From assembly GCF_003590835.1 (NCBI RefSeq), contig NZ_QYUQ01000002.1, positions 3,286,001-3,350,000 of the forward strand: 64,000 nt of DNA. The letters are read 5' to 3'. Positions 15,386-23,924 of this stretch are shown here, in pieces. The DNA comes from Noviherbaspirillum sedimenti. Lineage in GTDB: Bacteria; Pseudomonadota; Gammaproteobacteria; Burkholderiales; Burkholderiaceae_D. Made by a program: the position numbers and the translations under genes. Each line of letters starts with the position of its first letter. The first letter of the stretch is position 1. The notes beneath the pieces were generated by a model. The model did no database searches, was not told the DNA's origin, and saw only the letters and a list, made by a program, of their open reading frames with translations.

Positions 15386-17608
15386 CTAAGCCTGCAGCCG
15401 TTGTGGCTGCAGGGACTCGTCGAGCGATATGTCGCTGATGAGCGGGATGGCGATTACTAATACCGTGCCTTGGCCGAGCGTGCTTTCCAGCGTCAGTTCG
15501 CCGCCGATGGCACTGACGCGTTCGCGGATGCCGATCAAGCCGAAGGATTTCGATTTGCGGCGGTCGCTGGGATACATGCCGACGCCATCGTCGGCGATGC
15601 GCATCTGCAGTTTGCCGCCCTTGCGGTTCAGGGCGATGTTGACGCAGCTGGCATTGGCATGGCGGGCGACATTGGTGAGCGATTCCTGCAGAATACGGAA
15701 CAGCGTGGTGGTCTGTACCTCGCTCAGGCCTTGATCCAGTTCGTCGGCCTTGGCGAACAGATCGCAAGTGATGCCGGTGCGGCGCTGGAATTCCTGGATT
15801 TGCCACTGGAACGATGCGTGCAAGCCGAGGTCGAGCACAACCGGACGCAGGTTGTTGATGATTGTGCGCACACTTTTGATGGTGTTGTCGATATTTGCAA
15901 GGACGGTATCGAGCTTGCGGTGCAGCCGGGGATGCGTGGCGGCGGTGCGCGCATGCAGCATCGAGACATCGATGCGCAACGCCAGCAAATTTTGCCCCAT
16001 TTCGTCGTGGATCTCGCGTGCAATGCGCTTTCTTTCGTCTTCCTTGATGACTTCCTGGTGCACGGCCAATTGGCGCAGCATTTCCTCGTTCTGCGTATGC
16101 TCGGTAATGTCGAGCATCGAACCGATGAAGATGGTCGGCAGCGCGTCGCCTCTGGAGATCGGTTCGCCTTGCAGGCGTACATGACGGATGCTGCCGTCGG
16201 GCCGCACCACGCGCAGCGTCGAGCTATATTCGCGCCGCTCTTGTATTGCGGCACCGACGATAGCTGAAATCCTGCGGCGGTCGTCCGGGTGGATCAGCTC
16301 AAAACCGGCAGGGATGGAGGGCTTGACCGCACCTGGTTTCAGTCCGCAGATGCGGAAGAATTCGTCGGACCACTGCGCTTCCTGGGTGGCCAGATTGATT
16401 TCCCAGCTGCCCACATGGGCCACTCGCTGGGCGATGGTCAGCACGTTCTGCGTCTGGCGCAGTGCATCTTCTGCGCGCCGGCGCACCTCGATCTGGGATA
16501 CCAGCTGGGCGTTAGCGACTACCAGTTCGCGGGTGCGCATCGCTACCCTGGCCTCCAATGCATCGTGTGCTGCTTGCAAAGCCTTTTCCGTGCGCTTCAG
16601 GTCGGTCAAGTCCATGTTGATCGTGATGGCGCCGATGATCTGCTGTTCTCTGTCGCGCAGCGGCATGGAGGAGGCGCGCAGGATGCGGTGCTGGCCGTCG
16701 GGGCGCATGATTTCGCATTCCCGGTTCAGCGTCACTTCGCCATGGCTCAGCGCACGCACTAGGCCATATTCGCTCGGGTCGATCTTTTCGCCGGAATCGT
16801 AGTGCCACACCTGATATGACAGCGGACCGTTCTGCAGTTCGGGAGGGACCGGCCCCCAGATTTCGGACGCGGCCGGATTGAACAGATTGAGCTGGTTGTC
16901 GCGGCCGACAACCAGCACACCCACCGGCAGCAACTCCAGGATTTGCCGCAGCAGGGCCTCGTTCTTCTCCAGTTCGAGACGGGCTTCGTCACGGCGCAGA
17001 TGCCGATTGATCAAAAGGTACAGGCCGGCCAGTAGCAGCGCCAGAAAAAATAGCAGCAAGGCGGCGCTGACCTTGATGCGATGCATGCCGGCGCGTTCCT
17101 CAATAGCATAACGCTGCTGCAACTGCGTTTCATGGATGGTGACCAGGCTCAGGATGTCGCGCAGGCGTTCGCTGTAGGCGTCTCCGGCGTTGAGTTGGTG
17201 GGCCGCCTGTGTCGTGCCGAGGTGCGACCGCGCCAGTTTCATGTTCTCGACGCGTACCGGGATGACTTGCCGCAGGTGCCCGAGATAGGATAGCAGCGTG
17301 GGATCGTCCCGGGCCAGTTCGGCAAGATTGTCGAATGATGCTTGCAATGCTTCCAGGGCCGCATCGTGCTGCAACAGCGATGCGTTGTCGCCATTCAGCA
17401 TATAGCCGTGATGCGCGGCAACCGCCAGCGCCATGCTTGAACTGATTTTTTCGGTGGCGATCAATACCGCCTTGCTGCGATCAACCGCGGCATCCAATTT
17501 CTCCGAGGTCATCATGCTGTCCCAGGCAATACCTGCCAGTAATGCCAGGAATAACACGCCCGCCATAAATCCCGTCAAGACAAGTTGATTAATCGACCAT
17601 TTTTTCAT
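15386..17608 (-). CDS. PAS-containing sensor histidine kinase, NarX/DegS (HisKA_3) type, orphan
   Basis: This is a 740-aa inner-membrane sensor. TM1 lies at about residues 8-29, followed by a ~150-residue periplasmic helical sensor (CHASE3/four-helix-like) and TM2 at about 178-200. Two PAS domains follow (~215-335 and ~395-515). The HisKA_3 dimerisation helix has the phosphoacceptor His in ERKRIAREIHDEMGQNLLAL. A HATPase_c domain shows the N box LQESLTNVARHA and G boxes DDGVGM and GLIGIRERV. Kinases of this class normally pair with a NarL/LuxR-type regulator, and none is adjacent. The preceding gene on the same strand encodes a secreted Ser-rich protein, separated by two hairpins, so this gene is probably transcribed alone. 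Confidence 0.9.
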   Translation of the reverse strand: MKKWSINQLVLTGFMAGVLFLALLAGIAWDSMMTSEKLDAAVDRSKAVLIATEKISSSMALAVAAHHGYMLNGDNASLLQHDAALEALQASFDNLAELARDDPTLLSYLGHLRQVIPVRVENMKLARSHLGTTQAAHQLNAGDAYSERLRDILSLVTIHETQLQQRYAIEERAGMHRIKVSAALLLFFLALLLAGLYLLINRHLRRDEARLELEKNEALLRQILELLPVGVLVVGRDNQLNLFNPAASEIWGPVPPELQNGPLSYQVWHYDSGEKIDPSEYGLVRALSHGEVTLNRECEIMRPDGQHRILRASSMPLRDREQQIIGAITINMDLTDLKRTEKALQAAHDALEARVAMRTRELVVANAQLVSQIEVRRRAEDALRQTQNVLTIAQRVAHVGSWEINLATQEAQWSDEFFRICGLKPGAVKPSIPAGFELIHPDDRRRISAIVGAAIQERREYSSTLRVVRPDGSIRHVRLQGEPISRGDALPTIFIGSMLDITEHTQNEEMLRQLAVHQEVIKEDERKRIAREIHDEMGQNLLALRIDVSMLHARTAATHPRLHRKLDTVLANIDNTIKSVRTIINNLRPVVLDLGLHASFQWQIQEFQRRTGITCDLFAKADELDQGLSEVQTTTLFRILQESLTNVARHANASCVNIALNRKGGKLQMRIADDGVGMYPSDRRKSKSFGLIGIRERVSAIGGELTLESTLGQGTVLVIAIPLISDISLDESLQPQRLQA

Positions 17609-17649
17609 TGAGGGAAAGCCAAGGACTGCCGAAGATAATTTTGTATTAT

Positions 17650-17677
17650 CGAAAAAGGCATTTTAGGGCCTTTTTCG
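17650..17677. terminator. A/T-flanked hairpin upstream of the sensor kinase gene
   Basis: Arms CGAAAAAGGC and GCCTTTTTCG enclose an 8-nt loop. The hairpin lies 41 bp upstream of the kinase start codon. It could be a second terminator for the Ser-rich gene upstream or a leader structure for the kinase mRNA. Confidence 0.5.
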
Positions 17678-17696
17678 ACGGCAGGCTTGTAAATTC

Positions 17697-17732
17697 GAAA
17701 AACCCGTTGCTCTTATGCAGGAGCAACGGGTT
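17697..17732 (-). terminator. Intrinsic terminator of the Ser/Gly-rich gene
   Basis: On the minus strand the 12-bp stem AACCCGTTGCTC/GAGCAACGGGTT closes an 8-nt loop and is followed by TTTTTCG. It lies 26 bp after the stop codon of the Ser/Gly-rich protein gene. Confidence 0.85.
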
Positions 17733-17758
17733 GCGGGCAAACCGATCGCGATAGGGAT

Positions 17759-18283
17759 TTAGCGGCTGCCGTTGTTCGGCGTGCTGCTGTAGCCGCCGCT
17801 TTCCGGACGGGTCGTAGTGTTTTCGCTGCCAGGCGAGGCACCCATGTTGCTGCCGGAGGTGCCGCTGCTGCTGTCGCTGCCGGAAGAACCGCTGGTGGAT
17901 GGCATGCTGCCGGAGGTGCCGCCGCTGCTGTCGCTGCCGGGTGCCCCGCTGCTGGGAGGCATGCTTTCGGTGGCTGCGCCGCTTTCCGTTTTCGGTTTGG
18001 TGCTCCTGGCTTTGTGCTCTTTGTGCTTTTTCTTGGTTTCACGCGACTTCATCTTTGTGCCCGAGTCGCCCGCCGACATGCCCGAGGCACTGCTGTCAGT
18101 GCTGCTGCCCGAGGATTGTTGGGCTTGTTCCCGTTGCATCCGCAGTTCCTCGGCACGCTGCTCAACAGCGGCAGCCTTGGCCGGATCGGTGGTGCTTGAA
18201 ATGCCGCTCTCGGAACTTTGGGCATAACTGGCGCCGGCGATACCTAGCATTGCAAGCAATGTGATCAATTTCAGTTTCTTCAT
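17759..18283 (-). CDS. Secreted Ser/Gly-rich low-complexity protein
   Basis: This is a 174-aa protein with a clear signal peptide (MKKLKLITLLAMLGIAGASYA, cleavage probably after AYA-type residues 19-21). A helical region rich in Glu/Gln/Arg follows (AKAAAVEQRAEELRMQREQ), then a basic Lys-rich patch (KKKHKEHKARSTKPK at about 85-100). The C-terminal ~75 residues consist almost only of Ser, Gly, Thr, Pro and Asp in imperfect repeats of about 19-20 residues (PGSDSSGGTSGSMP type; DNA units at about 17843-17903 and 17904-17959). The frame is open upstream to 18436, but ATG 18283 has an ACGGAG site and the signal peptide. No function is recognisable. Confidence 0.72.
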   Translation of the reverse strand: MKKLKLITLLAMLGIAGASYAQSSESGISSTTDPAKAAAVEQRAEELRMQREQAQQSSGSSTDSSASGMSAGDSGTKMKSRETKKKHKEHKARSTKPKTESGAATESMPPSSGAPGSDSSGGTSGSMPSTSGSSGSDSSSGTSGSNMGASPGSENTTTRPESGGYSSTPNNGSR

Positions 18284-18621
18284 AGTTAACTCCGTGGGGT
18301 CTAAGACAGAACAGGCATTCGTGCCGATAGGCCGGAATGCAACTGATGAGGAAGAATTCAGACTGGATGGGCGCGTGTCGGTTTCGTCAACTTGTACGCG
18401 GCAGCACAATTTTGACCCCAGCCTTTTATCGATCACAAGATCTTGTGTCTTCGGCGGAACCTTTGTCGGCGACGCCTAACTAAGGCAGCTTTTCGTCTGA
18501 TTCAAGTTCCAAATATGCTCTAGGGCAAACTTGCATTGCGCTGGCAGCGCGGCAGATAAGAATGCAGAAGATGATGCGCGCCGGCCATTCATTGTCGGCG
18601 GCATGATGCAATAGCTGCTGC
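18284..18621. other. Intergenic region without a recognisable gene
   Basis: These 338 bp lie between the start of the Ser/Gly-rich gene and the 3' end of the LpxO-like gene, both on the minus strand. Short frames here have no ribosome-binding site or family resemblance. The promoter of the Ser/Gly-rich gene must lie here, but I see no convincing hexamer pair. Confidence 0.5.
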
Positions 18622-19521
18622 CTAGCCGAAAATGATCCAGGCAAGCAGCAGCGCGACCAGCGCTACCCGGGTCAGGTTGTAGGCGGTGCGGTTCCATGCT
18701 TTGAAGAGGCGGCGATACTGGCCGCCCAGCCAGATGAAGCGGAACAGGCGGTTGATGCCGCCGGTCTGGTCGCCTGTTTCATTGGGCGAGCTGGCCGCGG
18801 TCATGAGGGTGCGGCCGAGCCAGCGGTTGGCCGCCTGTGCCCAGCGGTAGCGCATCGGCCGCTCGACATCGCAAAACAGGATGACGCGGTTGCTGTCGCT
18901 GTCATTCCTCGCCCAGTGGATATAGGTTTCGTCGAACATCACGCTCTGGCCGTCGCGCCAGCTGTAGCGCCGGCCATCGACGTCGATGAAGCAGTCGTCG
19001 TTGTTGGGCGTAGCCAGGCCGAGGTGGTAGCGCAGCGATCCGGCGTAGGGGTCGCGGTGCGGATTGAGCTTGCCGCCGGGCGGCAGTTCGGCGAACATCG
19101 CCGCCTTGATGCACGGGATGCCGCGCAACAGGGCCGTAGTCTTCGGGCACAGGCGCTCGGCCGAGGGGTGGCTGGCGTCGTACCATTTCAGGTAAAAGCG
19201 CTTCCAGCCATACTTGAAAAAGGAATTGAAGCCGGCGTCATCATTCTTCTGCGCCGCCTTGATCTTTTGCAGCGCGATCAATTGCAGCGCTTCGTCGCGG
19301 ATGGTTTCCCAGTTGGCGTCCAGCGCGCGCAACTGCTCGAAGCTGGCCGACGACAGGTAAGGCGTCGACGGCACGCCGGAAAACATGTGCATGAACGTAT
19401 TGAGCGGCGCTACCAGCGAGGAATGGTCGACCAGCTGGCGAAAAATTGGCAGGCGTACGCGACCACGAAAATGGACGTGGAAAATCGATAAGAGGTAGAC
19501 GGCAATCACAGTCCATTTCAT
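18622..19521 (-). CDS. lpxO: Aspartyl/asparaginyl beta-hydroxylase-type lipid A hydroxylase, LpxO-like
   Basis: This is a 299-aa Fe(II)/2-oxoglutarate dioxygenase with membrane anchors at both ends: residues 1-15 are hydrophobic and the tail LTRVALVALLLAWIIFG is hydrophobic. The catalytic core shows the iron-binding HRD in GKLNPHRDPYAGSLRYHLGL, the distal His in DETYIHWARN, and the 2-oxoglutarate-binding Arg in NRVILFCDVERPM. LpxO adds a 2-hydroxyl to a secondary acyl chain of lipid A at the inner membrane. ATG 19521 gives the usual ~300-aa length; the upstream extension to 19569 is not family-like. Related membrane-anchored AspH-type enzymes cannot be fully excluded. Confidence 0.85.
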   Translation of the reverse strand: MKWTVIAVYLLSIFHVHFRGRVRLPIFRQLVDHSSLVAPLNTFMHMFSGVPSTPYLSSASFEQLRALDANWETIRDEALQLIALQKIKAAQKNDDAGFNSFFKYGWKRFYLKWYDASHPSAERLCPKTTALLRGIPCIKAAMFAELPPGGKLNPHRDPYAGSLRYHLGLATPNNDDCFIDVDGRRYSWRDGQSVMFDETYIHWARNDSDSNRVILFCDVERPMRYRWAQAANRWLGRTLMTAASSPNETGDQTGGINRLFRFIWLGGQYRRLFKAWNRTAYNLTRVALVALLLAWIIFG

Positions 19522-19693
19522 GGCGGTATCCGGAATCGTGGGGGGTAACAATGAATGACGGGCAGGCAAGCGCTTGCTTGCAAGGTCATAAATTGTTTAA
19601 TAAAAGCTAATTTGATGCAGATAGTGGCAAGTTGCCGGTATTTGCTGCGTTGCGTCGGATTATATACGGTAATGCGCCCGGTCCCGGTCACGC

Positions 19694-20878
19694 TCATCCG
19701 GCGGGGCGTCTGAACGGCAGGCGCAGCGCCACTAATGCCAGGACGCAAAATGCCGCGCCGGCGATGAAGGTCAGTGCGGCACCGTGGCGGTCCCAGAGCA
19801 GTCCTGCCACCACGCTCGCCACCAGCAAGGCCAGGCCGCTGACCAGGTTGAAGAAACCATAGGCCGTGCCCAGCAGGTCGTTCGGGGCGGTTTGCGCGAC
19901 CATGGCGGCGAGCAAGCCTTGGGTCATGCCCAGGTGCAATCCCCACAGGCTCACCCCCAGCCATACCCAGCCCCAGTGGTTGCTGTAAGCCAGGGCGGCG
20001 TCTGCACCGATCAGTACCAGCAAGCCGAAGGCCAGCAAACGCGTATGGTCAAGACGGTCGGAGAGCTTGCCAAATGGATAGGCAGACAGCGCATACACCA
20101 CATTCATGCCGATCAGGACCAGCGGCACCAGCGCCAGCGGCAAGCCGCCCTGCTGGGCACGCAGCACCAGGAACGCTTCGCTGAAGCGCGCCAGGGTGAA
20201 GATGGCGCCGATGACGACCACGCGCCAGTAGGCGCGTGGCAGGCGCGCGAGATTGTCGCGGCGGATGGGGTTGCGGCCAGGCTTGCCAGGCGGCCGCTCG
20301 GGTTCGCGCACGCCAAAGAAGAGCAGGCCGACCGCCAGCATGCCGGGAAGTACGGCGACCCAGAATACTGCGCGGAAGTCATTGGCCCACAGCAGCATCA
20401 GGCCCATTGCCAGCAAGGGCCCGAGAAACGCCCCCACGGTGTCGAGCGACTGGCGCAGGCCGAAGGCGGCGCCGCGCATGGCGGGCGGCGCAATTTCCGC
20501 CACCAGGGCGTCGCGCGGGGCGCCGCGGATACCCTTGCCGACGCGGTCGATGATGCGTGCGGCAAAGATGAAGCCGACGCCCGTGGCCAGGGCGAAGAGC
20601 GGCTTGGACACCGCCCCCAGGCCGTAGCCCAGCACTGCCAGCGGCTTGCGCCGGCCCCAGTAATCCGACAGCACGCCTGAAAATACCTTGACCAGCAGTG
20701 CGGTCGCCTCGGCCACGCCCTCGATCAGGCCGACGACCAGGGCGCTCGCCCCCAGGCCGGTGACCAGGAACACCGGCAGGAGACTGTGGATCATTTCGGA
20801 CGAGACATCCATCAGCAGGCTGACAAAGCCGAGGGTCCAGATGGCGGCGGGGAGGTGCTGGGCGGGACGGTGGGTCAT
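19694..20878 (-). CDS. MFS transporter
   Basis: This is a major facilitator superfamily protein of 394 aa with about 12 hydrophobic segments. The first-loop motif reads FSGVLSDYWGRRKPLAVLGY, and RIIDRVGKGIRGAPRDALVAE marks the branch annotated as bacterial MFS drug/phosphosugar-like permeases. The frame is open to 21592, but the upstream part overlaps the divergent oxidoreductase. ATG 20878 directly precedes the first conserved helix (WTLGFVSLLMDVSSEMIHSLLP, cited here only as a landmark). The substrate is unknown. Confidence 0.85.
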   Translation of the reverse strand: MTHRPAQHLPAAIWTLGFVSLLMDVSSEMIHSLLPVFLVTGLGASALVVGLIEGVAEATALLVKVFSGVLSDYWGRRKPLAVLGYGLGAVSKPLFALATGVGFIFAARIIDRVGKGIRGAPRDALVAEIAPPAMRGAAFGLRQSLDTVGAFLGPLLAMGLMLLWANDFRAVFWVAVLPGMLAVGLLFFGVREPERPPGKPGRNPIRRDNLARLPRAYWRVVVIGAIFTLARFSEAFLVLRAQQGGLPLALVPLVLIGMNVVYALSAYPFGKLSDRLDHTRLLAFGLLVLIGADAALAYSNHWGWVWLGVSLWGLHLGMTQGLLAAMVAQTAPNDLLGTAYGFFNLVSGLALLVASVVAGLLWDRHGAALTFIAGAAFCVLALVALRLPFRRPAG

Positions 20879-21080
20879 GCGGAACGGGAATGCGCCATTT
20901 ATCCTCAGGCCGCCATGCTGCCACAGGCTGCCGACATTGGCAATTTTGCACTTGCCATCGAGTTTGTCCTGGCCGGCTCTGCACGTATCGGCAAGCAGTC
21001 GCAGACCTGGGTGCGTTTTGGCGACGGGTGGAAGGTCGGGCCGCGCACGCCGCCTGAGGATGTTGGATATCATACTGCCC

Positions 21081-22187
21081 ATGAGCACACTTTTCTCTCC
21101 CATCAAACTGGGCGCGCTGACGCTCCCCAATCGTATCGTGATCGCGCCGATGTGCCAGTATTCGGCGCAGCACGGCAACGCCACGCCTTGGCACTTGATG
21201 CACCTGGGCCAGCTGGCACTCTCCGGCGCCGGCATGTTGATCATCGAAGCCACCGCAGTCGAGGCGGATGGCCGCATTTCCGCGCAAGACCTCGGCCTGT
21301 GGTCGGATGCCAACGAGCAGGCGCTGGCTTCGACGCTGGCCGCGGTGCGCGAACATTCGGCCATGCCGATCGCGGTGCAGCTGGCGCATGCCGGCCGCAA
21401 GGCTTCGGTCGCCCCGCCCTGGCTGGGCGGCCACTTGCGGTCCTCGACCGAAGGCGGCTGGCGTACCTGGGCGCCGTCGCCCTTGCCTTTCACGCCGGGT
21501 AATGAAGCGCCGCTCGCGCTCGACCAGACAGGCCTTGCGCGCATCCGCGAGGCGTTCGCGGCGGCGACGCTGCGTGCCGCCCGCATCGGCATCGATGCCG
21601 CCGAATTGCATGCGGCGCACGGCTATCTGTTGCACCAGTTTCTTTCGCCCCTGACCAACCGGCGCGACGATGCCTATGGCGGTTCGCTGCAAAACCGCAT
21701 GCGCTTTCCGCTGGAAGTATTCGAGGCGGTGCGTGCCGCCTTCCCGGCCGCACAGCCGGTCGGCGTTCGCGTATCGGCCACCGACTGGGTCGAAGGCGGG
21801 TGGGATCTGGAGCAGACTGCGGTATTTGCCGCCGCCCTGAAAGCGCGCGGCTGCGATTTTCTCGATGTCTCCAGCGGCGGCCTGTCGCCACAGCAGCAAA
21901 TTGCGCTGAGTTCCGGTTACCAGGTGCCGTTTGCCGAGTACCTGAAAAAAGAAATCGGCATGCCGAGCATCGCGGTCGGCCTGATCACCGAAGCGCGCCA
22001 GGCCGAGGCGATCGTCGCTGCCGGCCAGGCCGACATGGTGGCGCTGGCGCGCGGCATCCTGTACAACCCGCGCTGGCCCTGGCATGCCGCTGCCGAGCTG
22101 GGCGCCCAGGTCGATGCAGCGCCACAGTACTTGCGCTGCCAGCCGCGCGAGCTGAAGGCGTTGTTTCGCGACGCTAAAATCGGCTAG
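21081..22187 (+). CDS. NADH:flavin oxidoreductase, old yellow enzyme family (YqjM-like)
   Basis: This is a 368-aa FMN-dependent TIM-barrel ene-reductase. The N-terminal FSPIKLGALTLPNRIVIAPM and CQYSA match the YqjM/OYE class with its redox-tuning Cys. The substrate-anchoring pair is in VQLAHAGRKAS, the proton donor Tyr in AHGYLLHQFLSPLTN, and the FMN phosphate site near the C-terminus is ADMVALARGILYNPRWPWHA. ATG 21081 gives the normal length; longer readings run back into the divergent MFS gene. Likely substrates are alpha,beta-unsaturated carbonyls or nitro compounds; the physiological one is unknown. Confidence 0.92.
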   Translation: MSTLFSPIKLGALTLPNRIVIAPMCQYSAQHGNATPWHLMHLGQLALSGAGMLIIEATAVEADGRISAQDLGLWSDANEQALASTLAAVREHSAMPIAVQLAHAGRKASVAPPWLGGHLRSSTEGGWRTWAPSPLPFTPGNEAPLALDQTGLARIREAFAAATLRAARIGIDAAELHAAHGYLLHQFLSPLTNRRDDAYGGSLQNRMRFPLEVFEAVRAAFPAAQPVGVRVSATDWVEGGWDLEQTAVFAAALKARGCDFLDVSSGGLSPQQQIALSSGYQVPFAEYLKKEIGMPSIAVGLITEARQAEAIVAAGQADMVALARGILYNPRWPWHAAAELGAQVDAAPQYLRCQPRELKALFRDAKIG

Positions 22188-22244
22188 GCGGCGCGCGCCT
22201 GCATCGGGGATTGCGCGCGGGCTGGCTATCGCAGGAGGTGCAGC

Positions 22245-23411
22245 ATGAAATCGAACCGAAATGCTAGCGGGCCTGTCTGTGCAGGGCCGTCGCGCCTGGC
22301 CTTGGCAACGGGCGTCCTGGGTTTGCTGGGCGCCGCCGCATTTCCTGCGACCGCGGCCGATGGCATCCGCGCACAAATCCTTGCCCGCGGCCTGGAACAC
22401 CCGTGGGCCCTGGCGTTCATCGACCAGGGCCGCATGCTGGTGACCGAACGTCCGGGGCGTCTGCGCCTGGTGGCGCCGGACGGCACGGTCGGCGCACCGA
22501 TCGCCGGCGTGCCTGCAGTGGATGCCGGCGGCCAGGGCGGCTTGCATGACGTGGTGACGGACAGCGGCTTTGCCGCTAATCGCACGATCTACCTGTGTTA
22601 CGCCGAAGAAGGCCCGGGCGGCAACTCGACCGCGCTGGCGTCGGCGCGTCTGTCGGCGGACGGCCGACGGCTGGAGCAGGTGAAGGTCTTGTTCAGCCAG
22701 CGTCCCAAAGTGCGCAGCAGCGCGCATTTCGGCTGCCGCGTCGTCGAGGCGAGCGATGGCAGCCTCTACCTGACGCTGGGCGACCGCTACAGCCGCAAGG
22801 AAGATGCCCAGACCCTGGACAACCATCTCGGCAAGATCGTGCGCATCAACAAGGATGGTAGCGTCCCGCCGGACAATCCCTTTGCCGGCGCGGGCAAGCC
22901 GGCCGGCGCCCTGCCCGAGATCTGGAGCTATGGCCACCGCAACAGCCAGGGAGCCGCCCTCGGCCCCGGCGGCAAGCTGTGGATGCACGAGCATGGCCCG
23001 CAGGGCGGCGATGAAATCAATCGCGCCGAGGCCGGCAAAAATTACGGCTGGCCGGTGATTACCTATGGCGAGAATTACGGTGGCGGCAAGATCGGCGCCG
23101 GCATCACCGCCAAGGCTGGCATGGAGCAGCCGCTGCATTACTGGACGCCATCGATCGCCCCTTCGGGCATGGCTTTCCTGAAAAGCGATCGCTATGGCAA
23201 GGCGTGGCAAGGCAGCCTGCTGGTCGGCTCGCTCAAGTTTGATTATCTGGCGCGGCTGGAACTGCGCGACGGCAAAGTCGTCCGTGAAGAAAAGCTGTTG
23301 CAAGACCTTGGCCAGCGCATCCGGGATGTACGGATGGGGCCGGATGGCCTGCTCTACATCTTGACCGACGAGCGCCGGGGGCAATTGATCCGCCTGCAGC
23401 CGGCGCCTTGA
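22245..23411 (+). CDS. PQQ-dependent aldose sugar dehydrogenase-type beta-propeller protein (YliI-like)
   Basis: This is a 388-aa periplasmic protein with an N-terminal signal (hydrophobic residues ~18-37, AxA-type cleavage after PATAA). The mature part begins with the family opening LARGLEHPWALAFIDQGRMLVTERPGRL and contains GGQGGLHDVV, GDRYSRKEDAQ, IWSYGHRNSQGAAL and MHEHGPQGGDEIN, the conserved blade segments that bind PQQ and Ca2+. It would oxidise aldose sugars in the periplasm if PQQ is supplied; no PQQ synthesis genes are in the window. It follows the oxidoreductase by 57 bp on the same strand and has an AGGAGG-type ribosome-binding site. Confidence 0.9.
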   Translation: MKSNRNASGPVCAGPSRLALATGVLGLLGAAAFPATAADGIRAQILARGLEHPWALAFIDQGRMLVTERPGRLRLVAPDGTVGAPIAGVPAVDAGGQGGLHDVVTDSGFAANRTIYLCYAEEGPGGNSTALASARLSADGRRLEQVKVLFSQRPKVRSSAHFGCRVVEASDGSLYLTLGDRYSRKEDAQTLDNHLGKIVRINKDGSVPPDNPFAGAGKPAGALPEIWSYGHRNSQGAALGPGGKLWMHEHGPQGGDEINRAEAGKNYGWPVITYGENYGGGKIGAGITAKAGMEQPLHYWTPSIAPSGMAFLKSDRYGKAWQGSLLVGSLKFDYLARLELRDGKVVREEKLLQDLGQRIRDVRMGPDGLLYILTDERRGQLIRLQPAP

Positions 23412-23924
23412 TTGGTCGTCTGTTTTTCTCGCGTGTTGGCCGATGCCAGCCAGGACAGGAAATGCTCACAGGCAACTTATTTGTCGCAATAATGCTGAAA
23501 AACAGTGCCTGTCTGTGTTGGTTGCAGCATCTGAGACCGTTTTTTTACGCTTTAATCCAAATATATTTTTTCCTAAAGGCAAGCTTATCTTCGTCAGCGT
23601 GCCACTGAACGTCCTACAACTTTCAGTATTGACCGACCCCTGTATCGGTTTTTCTCAAACAAGCCAAAGCCGCATTCCTAGTGTGTTTGCGGCGCTCAGG
23701 CTGGTGCTGGACATATTGTTTGATGTTTCTCAAATTGCTCCCGGGATTACACGCTCTGTAGGAATTTCCCTAGTAATTATTGGTTATGCTTACCCCGTGT
23801 TTCAGTGAGCGCCTGATTTCCGTCATGTCCGGAAATTTTCATAATTCAATCCATCGATTGCTGCAATGCAAAGAACAGCAAGGAATTCCGTTCCGCGAAC
23901 AACTCTTACAACCGGGAAATCATC
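23412..23924 (+). promoter_or_regulatory. Long leader region of the Crp/Fnr gene with an FNR-like half-perfect site
   Basis: These 513 bp contain no convincing gene. At 23720-23733 the sequence TTGAT-GTTT-CTCAA matches the FNR/Crp-family palindrome TTGAT-N4-ATCAA in nine of ten positions. The regulator encoded immediately downstream has an FNR-type recognition helix, so autoregulation is plausible. The region is clearly more AT-rich than its surroundings, as expected for a promoter. Confidence 0.5.

Noticed and set aside
20379..23384. A 1001-codon open frame on the minus strand
   Set aside because: It runs antisense across the oxidoreductase and sugar dehydrogenase genes and part of the MFS gene, has no domain resemblance, and is the long shadow frame expected at high GC.
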